Source: Ignelater luminosus (Eukaryota; Arthropoda; Insecta; Coleoptera; Elateridae). From it: DNA of 64,000 nt. Each line of letters begins with the position of its first letter. Position 1 is the first letter of the stretch. This document shows positions 31,695-44,289 of this stretch, in pieces. A program made the translations under genes and the position numbers. The stretch is taken from assembly GCA_011009095.1 (NCBI GenBank), contig VTPC01008686.1, positions 47,712 through 111,711 on the forward strand, given 5' to 3'. The notes under the pieces are model-generated. The model worked only from the letters and a program-made list of their open reading frames with translations, made no database searches and was not told the origin of the DNA.

Positions 31695-33021
31695 TACGAA
31701 TTAAAAATAACGAGTCTAAAGAAGTAAAAAATTATTAAGAACATTATTGCTATTTCTGAACTATACTATCAATAATACAAGGAGAAATTTGAATAAAAAT
31801 ACAATCAAGAGAGGAAAAATACAGGCAGCACGCAGTTTCGAATAATAATCCCCAAAGTTAATCCGAGAGATTTAAATACAAACAAAAATCCAATTAAAAT
31901 CGTTGAAATTAAATTCAAGAAACGTTTTAACACGCGAATCTTAAATCGCATAAAAATTATCCGTGCGCGTGATACTTTATTAGGTAAATTAAATTAGAAC
32001 CGAAAAACGAACTTAAGAATTCTCTAGCTTAAGGGTTGGAATCCTCTAAGAGCTCTTCCCAGTTTTTAAATTGCATCATGTAATTTCTACTCAAGTATAA
32101 ATGAGGTTTTTTAATTGGAAATCCGAGCACAGGGGCGCAGAGTAGCGCCGGCGATTTATTTTAATGAGTATTTCCGTTTCGAATGCCACGTCAAAGTTTT
32201 ATACAATGTATTTATTCGTTTCTTTAAAGCTTCACTACAAGAGTTTCCAGCGTTAGGTAATCTCGACATTACACTGAATGAAATTACAAGCCATTAGTGT
32301 TTGCGTTATGAAACTGAAGTTGGGAAAATGTTAAAGAATGTAAAGAGTGTAAGAATAACATCTGAGAAAATTTCTTCTTTAAAGCTAATCGTCGTCTAGT
32401 AAAAAGCTTTAGGCAAAAAAATTGTTAAAGAAAATGCTTTAATGATTCTAAATAGTTAATTAGGACATTTCAAAAGAGCGATTTGTCTATATGCCCTTAC
32501 ATCAATATCATTATCTAGATCTATCTTGGTTTTCTTAGAATGCAAATCAAATTTGAATATAGAAAAGTTAAATGTTTAAAAAAAAATGCAACAGAAGTTC
32601 AACAGCTTCTATGACATTTTGAAATTAAGGCCGAAATGATTCTTTGGGAGGCAATTAGTATCACTAACAAGGGTAAATCTACTTCGCGATTAATTGATCA
32701 GTTCCATCAAGTGTTTGTATTTAGATCTGAGAACGGACTCGTCCAGATGAAAGGACATTGTAGTAATGCAAGCAGTGAGAAGAACTAGAAATTGGCCCAG
32801 CAAGAATGGAAACCCAACTCGGACTGCTCTAATATTCTTAAACGGTCTTCAAACATACAAAGCTGTTTATTTGGCTAAACCAACAAACTATTTCACACAG
32901 TTAGTATTATCATTATTCATTCCTGCAAAAAATCTTTAGATTTCTAAATCATTTCTAGATCATTTTTAAAGTTAGATGGCTGGAAAGATAATATAATAAT
33001 GGAGGTTTGGTGCTCAAAGTA
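31695..33021. other. Unassigned, with a possible conserved non-coding block
   Basis: Between about 31870 and 32300 the sequence has many AATTAA/TAAT-type sites mixed with GC-rich words such as GGGGCGCAGAGTAGCGCCGG. That texture resembles insect enhancers more than decayed TE sequence. It shows no coding frame with family similarity. This is texture-based inference only. Confidence 0.2.
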
Positions 33022-33830
33022 CGAGGGAGTACTCAAAAGTAACTGTAATAGCGCTGCGGTGGGCGGGGTTTCCGTAGTACGCATTCCTCCAGCTAGACAA
33101 ACGTCGAGCAACTCGTTCCGAGTTTAGCGCACTCAGTGGCATCGCCTAGGATGGTTGTATGTGGTCACAGTCAATTTTGTTGTTAAAAGCAGTTTTGCTT
33201 GCTCCTCGTTTTTTTGTCATGGCGAACTTAAGTGAACAGCAAACAGCTATGGAATTTTGTTTCATGCTCGGGAAAAACACAACAGAAACTGTTGTGATGT
33301 CGAAAACGGCTTCGCTCAAAAAAAGTCCGTTCAGTGAAGTCGAACATCAAGACGAAACTCATTAATTGTTTTCAATATGAGAGTGATAGTGCATTCTGAA
33401 TTCGTTTCCCCAGGTTAGACTGTTCTCTATTTGGAGCTTCTGAGAAGATTGCGTAAAATGTGTGCAACAAGAAAGATTCGATTCGTGGCAGACGGGGAAC
33501 TGGATTCTCCACCATGACAATGCACCTGCCCACTCAGCCATCTCGGTGCGCCAGCAAAAAACGGCATGACTCCCTTGCCTCACCTGACCTCGCTCCGTGC
33601 GATTGATTTTTTTTTTGTTTTCGCGAATGAAGAAGGACCATGCAAGGACAGCGCTTTGACAATGTGGAAGGGGTGAAGACAAAAACGAACAAGAAACTGT
33701 CGGCTTGAAAAGTGTTTCCAAGAGTGGAATCGCAGATTGGACAAATGCATTAGGTGTAATGAAGAGTACTACTACCCCCTCATATGTGTATGTACGGTAG
33801 GCACAAACATCCAAATCGTTCATTGAGTTA
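33022..33830 (+). pseudogene. Second mariner, internally deleted and 3' truncated
   Basis: The left end CGAGGGAGTACTCAAAAGTA follows a TA at 33020-33021 and looks like a mariner TIR of a different type from the 21.9 kb copy. The transposase ATG at 33219 opens MANLSEQQTAMEFCFMLGKN, the usual mariner N-terminus. After about 47 codons the text jumps to VIVHSEFVSPG, so most of the DNA-binding part and the first catalytic Asp are gone. WILHHDNAPAHSAIS (second Asp) and SPDLAPCD (third Asp, then a stop) survive in shifted frames. The C-terminus has FQEWNRRLDKCI. No right TIR was found. It is inactive. Confidence 0.85.
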
Positions 33831-34562
33831 AAACATCAAGCAGAACGTGTTCTGAACTATGTAACACATCCAGAAAGCAAGATCTTGCGTTGTGGTTCTA
33901 TCAAAATGACCATAAGGCGTTCTGGACGGTTAGTTTTAACGCCAAGACATGAAATGCATGTCGTGGCTATTTAAAAACGCCCAGTTTATTATTTGCCACA
34001 TCGGCTTATGGGCTTTCATCCTATGGGCTGTACCGGTCAAATTATCAAAGGAATACTAGAAATCTTTAGTTATAGAAACTTAAGTTGTACTCACTGGTGC
34101 TGCATCATATCACGCCAATTCAGTCATTAGCTATACTGTGGCATCAAAAATATTCGATGAAGACAATTTTAGATTCTTTTCCTGGAATTACAAAAGCTTT
34201 GGAATTAATTAAAACGTGGTTAGCAACAAAGGTAACTAACCGCTTGGAACAGAAATTGGCATGATCCTGCTCTTACAAAAGGAAAATAAAAATATTGCCT
34301 CACATTTTTTAGCTAAAGCCCTCCTATCAGTCTTTCATAGCAACTTTAAAAATTGGATTGGCTATGTCAAAGTTTGAAGCATCCTTGCAAGATGAAAAAC
34401 ATTTAAAGTTCTAAATAAGGCAAGAAACGTTTAGTTTACTAATTTATTATATTCTGACTCTCTGTAACTAAGGGACGGACGTCTTATTCGATTTCAGTGA
34501 CTTATCGCATATTTCTTTAACTTTTATTCAGTATGTTTCTGACTGAAGAAAAAATCAAAACA
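33831..34562. other. No feature recognised
   Basis: Short frames only. The segment after the mariner could contain its displaced 3' end, but no inverted TIR was seen. Confidence 0.45.
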
Positions 34563-34566
34563 TTAA

Positions 34567-35268
34567 CACTTTAAGCACGGGAGTAAAACGCCAAAATTGG
34601 AGCCTCTGGGCCCAAAGCTGTGCATGTTTTCCTTCAAAATTTTGTTTTTTCCTGTTTTTCTATTAATTTTTTTCGTGATTTGTACCTCGTTGTCTACAGA
34701 TTAAAGAACTTATTGCAAAATAGTCGGCATGCATGTGTTTAGGAGTCATTACTCCCGTTTTTTGGGCTCATTCAATACAGCTTGGAAAGCTTTATCTACT
34801 GGACAAGTGTCATTACTTTCTGTTTACCCGTCTCGGAACGGCGAGGGTTCAAACTTCTGACATCCCAGTCAGGCTTTCGAGCGTTTGGTGCCATTTTTGG
34901 TACATTCCTTTGTTTGTAAAGAGTAACAATGGTTAGAGCAATGGATAGAGCTTTCAAAACTGTATCGAATAAGCCCAAAACAATGGAGGGGTCATGACTT
35001 CTAAAAAATATGCCAATTCTTTTGCAACAGGTTCTTTTGTGTGTATGGAAAAACTCGACAACGTGACTTAAAATTACCGGCCCAAAACTATAGATGGGTC
35101 CGTAGGACGACAATTCAACATTTCTCATTAGCGTGCTTCATTGAGAAATTAAAACCGTCTAAATGCTCAGTGTGGAAGTGATCTTATGCTAGACCTCGCC
35201 ACACCCCCCTCCCCCCCAAGTCCTCAGGAACCGTGGTACATTTTCAATATCACGCCATGCTTAACGTG
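34567..35268. mobile_element. piggyBac-like non-autonomous element, 702 bp
   Basis: TTAA flanks both ends (34563-34566 and 35269-35272), the target duplication of piggyBac transposons. Inside, the left end reads CACTTTAAGCACGGG and the right end, reverse-complemented, CACGTTAAGCATGGC, matching 12 of 15 positions. The interior has frames of 67 and 110 codons but no recognisable transposase motif. It is best read as a miniature or internally deleted piggyBac-like element mobilised in trans. A chance TTAA pair is possible in AT-rich DNA, but the matching inverted ends make that unlikely. Confidence 0.7.
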
Positions 35269-35272
35269 TTAA

Positions 35273-36207
35273 CATTGTTGGAAGTTAGCTTTTCCCCACA
35301 ACAGTAGAGACTGTACATACAACCAAATTACGGTGAGAAATTGAGACATTAATGGCATTAAAGAGGTTGAGTCCAAACACACTTGTCTGCTTGTTTTCAA
35401 GAGCGTCCTCTAGCTCAGAAAAGCAAGATTGTCCAAGTATACGGCTGGTGAAAATTCAAAATTTTAGTCTCACTTTTCTAGACTGAATCGATACTGAAGG
35501 GACTAGAGCCGGGCATCTATCGTATCATCTCCTCTTAGAGATCCGCCTGTTTCTGACAAAGTCTGCATTTGGCAGGGTTTAAGGGCACAGAAACACGGTA
35601 ATTGTTCAACTTGTTGCTGCTGCCCGAATATTGCAATTTGATATTTTTACAAACTTTTAAATTTGTTTTTATATTTGTATTTATCGACATTATCAGTTGC
35701 ATCTCAATAAAGTTAGTAGGATCTTCCATTCTCTACGCATATGATTAAAAGGTCTCTAGCAACTTAAAGATCGTTTTGAACTGGAGAGGTGTCTAAAGAA
35801 CTGGATATTTAAAACTAAATTTGGGCTCTTCGAGACGGTCAAGCTTTTTGAACCTATCAGGCTTTCTGAGCTGATCAGACTTTCTAGATAAATTAAATTT
35901 TTAGATATCAACCAAGTGTTTTTAATTTCTGGTCGGTTAAGTTTCTCAAGTAGGAGAAGTCTTTTTTACTTAATCTTTTGTTTGTGATTCTATTAGTTTC
36001 GAAACATCATCTAACACATTCTTTTGTGTAAAGTCTCTAGCTTTATGTTTTTCTCGAAGTGTTTAGATTGGAAGTCTTAAGCTATTAGCGGAAGTTTCTG
36101 AGCAACTCAGGTTCGTTAGGCCTTTTATCCATTTAAAATAAAAAAAGAGATTACAATAAATTAAAACTAAATAATAGAGAAAGGTACAAGATTGTGAAGT
36201 CTATATG
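35273..36207. other. Unassigned, includes a diverged minisatellite patch
   Basis: At 35826-35890 units such as TCAAGCTTTTTGAACC and TATCAGGCTTTCTGAG resemble strongly AT-shifted copies of the GC-rich minisatellite at 7.5 kb. The rest is AT-rich without recognised content. Confidence 0.35.
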
Positions 36208-36600
36208 CTACGTCCAACAGATGTCTACTACCTATTTAGATTGGATAATCAACCAGTAGTAAATAATCTTTTTTTAGCATTGACCGTAGAGCAACAGAAA
36301 GACTACCAGAGGATAGATTTTAGACATTTTTAGACTATTGCCGATGGGGCAGAAGCAGAAGAAGAATATTGGGAAAAACATGATGTCAAACAAATTAAAG
36401 CTGCTGATGGTCGTAATTAGAGCGCACTATTACATTATAAGCTCTGTAGATTTAAGTAGAGATCACTTGAGGGCGCCCAAAGTTTATCTACAGTAACTAA
36501 AAGTGTTTTTGCTAATTTACGTATGATAATAGAAAGTCAAACCCAAAACAGGAACGTCTTCAGTCTGTTTGGGCAAAGTTTTAGAATTCGAATTGTATAG
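36208..36600 (+). pseudogene. Unidentified decayed open frame, ~130 codons
   Basis: One plus-strand frame reads coherently for about 130 codons with only a few in-frame stops: MLRPTDVYYLFRLDNQPVVN, LALTVEQQKDYQRIDF, GAEAEEEYWEKHDVKQIKA, then LSTVTKSVFANLRMIIESQT. The charged, non-repetitive composition looks like former protein. I do not recognise the family. It may be part of a retrotransposon gag or a dead host exon. Confidence 0.3.
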
Positions 36601-37728
36601 AAACATTCCCTCAAGAACTGCGTTTCTCTGCATTTACAGTTGTATTAATTGAAAACTGCAATCTCATTTGCGCTTTTTTAGTATGGGTAAGAAGGTTAAG
36701 GTTACCAGCGAGTAGCGCAACGTGAAACAAAGTAAAACTGATAACGAACCTTGGAAGACGCCTTTAATAATATCAACTTAGACCAGAATTCAAAGGTGTC
36801 AGTTTTTGAGGAATTAAACAAAAATATCAATTACCTACTACTGGTTTGCAATTGCAAAACAATTCTAGGTAAAGCTCTTTAACTGAATCCCAGATCAGTT
36901 TTTACGAAAATCAGATTGCTATGCTTCTGATGTTCTTCAGCTCAAGCCTGCGTTTTCCAATCCCGTGTCGAATGACTTATAAACTTCTGAGGGAGCACAT
37001 CCTAATGCTCGAATCGAACCCTGCCCTAGTTGGATTTAAAAATTTCATTAACTACAAAAATTAATTATTACTGAATGTTTTGAGTAAAACTCGACAAAAT
37101 AATATTTTTTCATGTTACCTAAAAACTAATTATCTTTAGTCGCTTTTTAGAATAGCATTAAGGGCCAAATGTGTGTTAAGACATTTTTTATAAAAAATCT
37201 TTCATTTCTCAACTAATATTATTTCCAACTAGTTTTGTAAAGGTCAATAACTCTAATAAAAATAACAAATTATATTTTGCCAGAGGATATAGAAAAACAA
37301 AAGAAAATGTCCGTCCTTAGAAAGATTAATTTCTAAACATATCAACAGATACAGCGCGCGGTCGTAGATCATGTTAAGGCCTCGCCGTAATCCTCATTAT
37401 TTCTAATTGTCCCTGGGTACGTGCTAACGGGTAGCATCTCCCCAGTTGGGGTGAAAACCCTCCTGATCGTCGAAAGCTCGCCCTTTTTCAAAGTTTGTCC
37501 GGTCTACTAGACACATATGTATCTATACAGAGTTCCCGGGTAGTATATTACAATTAACCCGAGCTCCACAACGCACACACCACCTATATTTTCCTAATTT
37601 CTAAATGCAATAAAAGTAGGATTCTTTTGGTTTGCACGATAACCAATATGTTATTAATTATATTAAGGTCGATGTAACATGTTTGTTCGATAAATCTTGA
37701 TGAGGGGTAAATCAGGACGAAGATTTCG
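36601..37728. other. No feature recognised
   Basis: AT-rich, with a GGGTTCGATTCG box-B-like word on the minus strand near 37010 but no matching box A, so no tRNA or SINE call is made. Confidence 0.45.
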
Positions 37729-38103
37729 TTAAATTAGACCTAAAATATGGCACAGCAAAAGCAAGTGAAATGACAATATTTGTGAGAAGGGGGAAGAAAT
37801 TAAAAACGTGCTTAGACCTAAACGCACGCTTTGCCCACGTTCGAACGTCAATTCCTGGCCTCCGAGAAGATTAATAACTCGCTGTCCTAAATAAGTCATA
37901 AAAACACCTTTTTGAACAACTGAAGACGTCCCTAAAAATTCTTTCGCTAGAACTATAAGGAAATTAAGAGTTAATCCACTTATTTTATCCATAGATGTCT
38001 CATCTGTTTTTAATGAAGAACGTAGTGAAAAGCAATTGTAATTCCATCTAGTGCATCTGGTCCACTGTACATTAGCCGGCAGTTTCACATTATGAGCGCA
38101 CAC
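37729..38103 (-). other. Unidentified open frame, 124 codons
   Basis: An open minus-strand frame starting at GTG contains SMDKISGLTLNFLIVLAKEF, then VFMTYLGQRVINLLGGQEL, and a hydrophobic C-terminus LSFHLLLLCHILGLI. There is no known motif. A possible acceptor (TGTACAG, followed by TGGACCAG) lies about 17 codons in, so an exon is conceivable. A chance frame or TE remnant is equally possible. Confidence 0.2.
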
Positions 38104-39639
38104 ACAAAAAAGAAAATCTCTTTCAAATTAACATTGTGCTACTGGTTTTTGTTAATGGAAGCTCGCAACTCAAAACTCATTTTCACTCTTCGGTTATTAA
38201 TGTAATGTGTGTGCGAGAGGAAGGTAGTTCTGACAGTTATTCTCGGTTGTTAATACATTTTTGTGTACGACTTTTTTTGCTTAATTTGATTTTCCTGAAA
38301 TGTAAGATTTCATTGAAGTTAATTTGAACAAAAAATGGAAGAAAATTTTTAAAGCGGTCGCTCTCGTGATTGTTATCGATCTCATTATTTCCGCGAGCAT
38401 TAGAGGATGTTTTTAAAAAGAATTGAAATGGGATAAAACATAAACGTGACATAAATTGTACCGAGTTGCTAAAGAATCCAACACTCGTTGGAAATTGGCC
38501 GATAACGAGCAAAAAAAATATACTATATATACGAACCTGTAAACGATACCTCATACTTACGCTCTGTCTATTTTCAATTTATTTTAAAGCTCTTTATTTT
38601 CTTTATGGAACTTTATACTTTATTTCAGCTTTTTATTTGTTCAGAAAAAGATGCTGATATAGAGGATATTACAGACACAGTGGCGTTACTAAGTTAAAAG
38701 TTTTGATTAATATTTTTCAGACGATGTATTAGAATCGACTAGGTCTTTCTATTATTATCAGAGACTTTTATTTTTTGTTGGTGCTGTGTAGGCACGTCAT
38801 TTTACATAACGCTATGATTAGAAATGTTGAATGTATCGTTTACAAAACCACATTTATAAAGTCACATACATGTTGAAATATCATCAAAAAGTTACCCTAG
38901 CAAAAAATTTATCTACAAACAACGCAATTAGTCTGATGGACAAATACAAACAGAAAGGTAAACACTACTTTAATTAATCATCCACTAACAACAAATTATT
39001 TGGCAATAATAAAGGCATCGAAAAACAAAAATTTAAATTTCCCGCGAAAGCATGCCAAAATTATTAAATGTGCTGTGCTTGCAAACAGTAAAAATCTGAC
39101 GGTCGGCTATCAAACCGGATGGTTTCACACTTTGCACACGCAGGTAATTGAGCCTTGCGTAATCAGAACAGCAAAACAGAAAAATATGTCGATTTAATTC
39201 TCACGTTCCAAAAGCCCTGACCTTGAAAAATCTTTTAAAGATTTCTGAAGTTATTCTAAGCATTAAAGTAGTCAAAAGCTTCAAACTGCTCGTCTCAGAT
39301 CATTTTAAAACCATTTTAAAAGAGCTTCAGATTTTTTCCGGGAGCATTTCAGCGATTTTGAAGTGAGTTTCAAGGTCAAGAGTAAGGCAGGATGGAATAC
39401 CATCTTCGACTGGGTCTCTGCATAGTATGGCTGTGAAGAAGGTCTTTGTAGAAAGAATGCGATGGTAAAGTTGACCATTTTCCTCCAAAATGAAATTCAG
39501 AAACATCTAGTTGGTGCTACATCAGAATCTTTTTTCTATTTTTTTATGGCTAGGGCAGTTAAAGTCGAAGATCTGTAAGTTCACCCAAGACGAAAATATT
39601 GTTTTTTGCTATGCATCTGAGTGTAATTTCTTCATTTAG
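38104..39639. other. No recognised gene
   Basis: AT-rich. A 65-codon frame at 39000-39197 opens at TTG and has no family match. No repeats were recognised. Confidence 0.45.
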
Positions 39640-39975
39640 CAGATTTCACAGTGTAAGGAACTTGGTCTGTGGAGGGCTTTGAAGGAAATAAATGTTGACC
39701 AAGACCTTGTAAGAAGGATTCAAAGTATGTCCAAAAGTTGTAGGAACTGTATTAAAACCGGAAACTGTAGTTCAGATAAATCTTATACTACAGTAGGAGT
39801 TCCACAACGAAATATTATCAGCCCTCTTTTGTTTCTAATTCTAATGGATGGTATTCTAAGAAGCTGCAAACGCTTACGCAGACACTTCGTTGGAAACTGG
39901 AGATTAAGAGCAATGAGTATAAATGTTTTGCAAATGGTTGTTCAGGACAAAATAAAAATTAGACTTTCTTCATAA
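39640..39975 (+). pseudogene. LINE reverse transcriptase fragment
   Basis: The plus strand reads LWRALKEINVDQDLVRRIQS, then KTGNCSSDKSYTTVGVPQRN and IISPLLFLILMDGILRSC, the RT palm region (normally RQGNIISPLLF). In a shifted frame NAYADTSLE stands where YADD is expected, so one catalytic Asp is lost. No endonuclease or tail is identifiable. The clade is uncertain, possibly RTE- or CR1-related. Confidence 0.65.
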
Positions 39976-40839
39976 TGTGCGTCAAATGGTTACACAAAGC
40001 ACCTAAGAATGTTAAGGAAGTTCAGATAATATTTTCTGTAATGCGTTACTCTTATATACTACCCGACCGAGTATTTGGCATCATTGAGAAGAAATTTCAA
40101 AAATCGAATACCATTATTTTACCTAAAGAATATTACAAAATCTCTTGAGAACAGAGTACTCTATTCTCAATTGGAAAAAATTGTACCGTTTAAAATTAGA
40201 AACGAGAAGCAGAGTCTGTTATAAAAGTATCAAGTTCATCATCAGGTGTAGGACTGTAACAGAATGCCTTCCACTGCCTTTAACAGTCACTTGAGCGTTT
40301 GACCAGATTGTTGCCAACAGCAACAAGCTGTTGATGTTGTCCTTCCAGATCACTCCGCGTTTCCTTTACAATAGCTAAGGAATCGTTAGGGATGGAAAAC
40401 CAAAAGAAACAATACGCCGAACAATTCTCAGAAGACCTAGAAGAGTTAATAACACGACAAAAGAAAGCATACAACAGCGGGATAGCACAAAAGAAACCTT
40501 AATTAAGAAACCAACAGCAAGTAAAGGAAAGAGTTAAACAAGAGAAAGACGAATAGTAGAACAGATTCTGTATATAGACATGGACAACACATTACTATAC
40601 AATAGATCGTCAACAGCTCGGAAAATAATTGAGAAAATTAAATGTAACAATAAGAATAAAGGAATGATACAAACAATATCCCAACAAAATGGATGCTACA
40701 CTACTGAAATATACTACAGGAACACCGAGATGGTTTTAAACTCGTAATAAAAAGAAGAACAAAAAATAACACAAAACAGTATATGTACTAATACCACTTA
40801 AGAGGACATAATACCAAAAGACCTACAAAAATGCACAGA
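39976..40839. other. Unassigned, possibly LINE-derived
   Basis: A lysine/glutamine-rich plus-strand stretch near 40395-40550 resembles linker sequence of LINE polyproteins but is too short to assign. Nothing else was recognised. Confidence 0.35.
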
Positions 40840-42440
40840 ATACGCGTATCGTGGGACCGGTAGCGAGGTCGTAATACTGGACCCGACGAACAAGATCGGG
40901 AAGAGAGGGGCGACAGCAACCAAACCGAGAGGACTGAGATCAGGGAAGGTCATCGTCAAAGCCGGCGGAAGAAGCTATGCAGACCTATTGAAAACGATAA
41001 AAAAGTAGCGTGGACGTAGAGAGTATGGAAATCCCAATTAAAAACTTAAAGGAAACAATGCAAAAAGACCTGCTAGTAGAAATAACAGGCGGAAAAAGAA
41101 AAGCAGATATCTTTGCGCAGGTGATTAAAAATAAAACGCCGGACATGAACGTCGCAATTAAAAAGGACGAGACCACCATCCATATAAGCGACATAGATGC
41201 GGACCTGAAAACCTGAAGATATTATAAAAACTAAAGTTGCAAATATGGATGATGATATAAGCGTTATTGAAGTCAAGCAGAAACGGTAGCCAGATAGCGA
41301 CGGTGAATATGAACAAAAAGGCGGCGGGAGGCTTAGTTAAACTAAGCAGAATAAAGATAGGGTGGTCGTCGTGCCGTGTAAAGGTACAGAGCAACAATAG
41401 TGCGATGCTACATCAGTCTCGGCTTTGGGCATAAATCCAGAGAGTGTAAGGGCCCAGACAGAAGGGAGACATGTATGAACCGCAACGAGACCGGGCATAA
41501 AGCCAAAGTATGCCAAAACACGGCGTATTATTTTATGTAAATGTAAGAACCACAGGGAGGACTCTACGAGATGCCCCAAATACAGAAAGATGATAAAAAA
41601 GGCAAATAACAAGACGAGCCAGAAAAAAGGTGGAAGCAGCGACACCAACTGTGGCACTACAATTACTACAAATTAATATTGATAGAAGAAAAGCAACGCA
41701 CCAAACGGATGACGCAGGCGGGGAGAAACATACACTAGTACTAATACAAGTAAACATAGGTAGACGTAGAGCAGTCCACTATCTACTGCAAAACAAAGCG
41801 ACTGAGTCCACGGCAGGTATAATAATAATATAAAAACCCAACTATAAGCTGGCTGGAGCGGTGGGATGGACCATGAACAAAAGAGAAGACACAGCTATAG
41901 CCGTCTTGAACCAACATCTGCTCGGTAATAAAAGAAGATGGATATGTAGGTGTAATCAGAAAAAGCGGCACCTTCATAAGCTGCTATATATCTCCAAATA
42001 GTGGGACAGAAAAATTCAAGGAATGCACCAGGAAGACTCACGGCCCCATATTTAACGACTTTAACGCTCACTTGGTTGTATGGGGTGACCATAAAGAGGA
42101 CGAAAGAGGCCCAATGCTCCTAGAATGGACGGAAACATATAACTTGACCGTATGCATGAACATATGAAGTAGGTCAAAAGAAATCAATCGTCGATCTAAC
42201 ATTCGCTTCCCCAAGAATGTTGAACTTGATCAACAGCTGGGTCGTAGAAGAAAACGAGACAACGAACGACCATAAATACATCGCCATAAAAATAAAAATA
42301 AATAGGAACAGGATCCAAGCACCAAAGCCAAAAGGATGGTGCTATTACGAAAAAGACGAAGGAAAGATAGTAGCGAAAATACATAACAGACTGGACGTAA
42401 ATAAGCAGAAAAATTATGTAGCCGAGTGCAAACCGAAATA
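40840..42440 (+). mobile_element. R1-clade LINE: gag-like ORF1 and endonuclease remnant
   Basis: ORF1 text appears in pieces: GGRSYADLLKTIKK, DLLVEITGGKRKADI, DMNVAIKKDETTIHISDIDA. A triple zinc-knuckle region follows (about 41400-41600). The first knuckle is CYISLGFGHKSREC, where the second Cys has become Ser. The second, CMNRNETGHKAKVC, also lacks its second Cys. The third is near CKNHREDSTRCPKYR. ORF2 then starts with VALQLLQINIDRRKATH, the usual opening of R1-type endonucleases. It continues with CYISPNSGTEKFKEC, DFNAHLVVWGDHKEDERGP, SIVDLTFASPRMLNLINSWV and a DHK box where SDH is normal. The text ends near 42440, before any RT. Frameshifts are frequent. R1 relatives often target rDNA, but no rDNA flank is visible here. 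Confidence 0.8.
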
Positions 42441-43439
42441 GGAGAACAGTTAGTTAACACCAGAGAATACCATTGGACAAATGCTCGAAAGTCAAAATAA
42501 GTGGGGCCTTATATCCGGGTACCTCAAAACATTCATTGTGACTCGATTGAAGGTGAAACGAGAAGCAGAGAAATAGAAAAAATACAAATGTGAGAGACCC
42601 GTAACACCAAACAGCCACAGATGCTCAGAAGCAATACCAGTGGGTTTTCCTGCGCACTAATGCACTTGGCAAGGGAGGAGGTTTTAGTCCGTAGGTTACT
42701 GACATGACTCAGTACAGTCGGGCATGCCGCAACGTACGGGAGTTGTGGTATCTATGAAGATTTTCTCCTTCCCTCGGAAAAAAACTGGGAAGCCTATATA
42801 GAAATGGTGACGGATAAAAGAAACTTAAAAGGATAAAATTGGAGGGATAGAAGGAAGTGGAAACAAAAACCGGAAAATCCGAATGGGTAAAATGCAAAGA
42901 AGAAAAAAATTCTAGGAAATTCTACTGGCTTGTTAATTATTACGTTTGCATGTTTGTTTTTAGAAAAAGGTACAATTTAAACCTTCCGGTTCGCAGTCAA
43001 CACAAAAAACGCTTACTTTCCTTCTGCCATCTATCACAATCTTCATATATTACGCTGCATCGTTTATTAAACTTTGCGCACTTTCATTGAACGAAAAATA
43101 CCGCTCGTCTATATTTGAGGTACGGTCTGGCTCGATCCAATTGAAATAAGCTTGAGATGGACTGTATAAAGAGCTCAAGAGATTCGATTACTTTCGAAGT
43201 TCTTCTTAAACAACAAGTAACCATTTTTGGGAAATGATTTATATACGAAAAACTCAATTGACTCGAAGACTCCAAACGCCCTGAAAAGCTTAACAGTTAT
43301 AAGTTCAAAAATCCATAGACGAGATTGGGTCTAAAAAGAACAGATACCTGACTGAAAAGCACCCACTTGTTGATCTGTTTCTACTTTTTTACAATTTCGC
43401 ACCATGAAGAATATTGCTTTTAATCAATAAATTGCACAT
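42441..43439. other. No recognised gene
   Basis: The RT of the R1 element would be expected here but is not recognisable. Some GC-richer text (42600-42760) may be degraded LINE. Confidence 0.4.
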
Positions 43440-44110
43440 TTTCATACTCATATTCTGTATGACCATAGACAAAACAACAGAAGAATTAGATCAGAAAGGA
43501 CTCGGATTAGATAATAAAAATATCAAGATCTTAAGATGCGCAGACAACTTTTCGACAGGTTCCAAATAACCGCTAATAATCGTCATAAAAACAGATGACG
43601 TTACCAGCTAAAAAGAGAATTGCAGAAGAGGTAATAAAATTCCCATATCTTGGAATACTTAAAACTAGCTATGGAGACGTGACAGAAGAAGTCGAAATGT
43701 AAACAAACAAAGCTGTAGAAGTATCGAGGGTCCTGAAAGATGTGTACACAAAAAAAGTATTAGTATAGGAACAAAAACTAAAATGTAAATGACCTAAAAA
43801 ATCAATATGGGCTTACACAGGCAGTTATAAGAAAAATAAAACAGTTACTAAAAACCAGTGAAATGAAAATCCTGTGAACAATAACGGGAAAACGAATAAC
43901 AGAGAGAAAAAAACAACATCGTCAAAGAACAACGCAGTGTAGAAGATAAGCTGGGGAAGAAAATGTGTCGGGCTTCCAAAGGAAATCACTCATACAACAA
44001 TGCACCGCGACTCATCTCTTACTGGACATCGAAATCATAGGAGACTAGAGAAAACGAAGTCCAACAGGTCGATGACCTATAGAGAAGAGAAATAAAAGTT
44101 GATTACAGAA
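43440..44110 (+). pseudogene. LINE RT palm-to-C-terminus fragment (ILTYAAETRA type)
   Basis: Across frames one reads EELDQKGLGLDNKNIKILRC, then ADNFSTGS where ADD is normal, then IKFPYLGILKTSYGDVTEEV and later KQLLKTSEMKIL, ITGKRITERKK and SPTGR-PI. This is the C-terminal half of a common insect LINE in which the pattern is ETTEMKILRRI-GKTL-DRER, followed by RRSIGRPRKRW. The same type occurs on the minus strand at 59160-60436. Many stops; inactive. Confidence 0.65.
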
Positions 44111-44289
44111 CTAATTTTGTCAGGATAAACCCATAAAACGTTACTGCCCGATTTATTTTTAGACTTTTGAATTAGTATGCTGCCACATTTTAATTATTTA
44201 CTTCATTGATCATTTGGTAAAGTCATAAAGATGAAATAAGCTAATTTTGTTTGTCCCAGAAGCTAGATGAACCTAGTAGAGGGCAGAGC

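Noticed and set aside
37005..37025. GGGTTCGATTCG box B on the minus strand as a tRNA gene
   Set aside because: No box A or cloverleaf stems could be drawn upstream.
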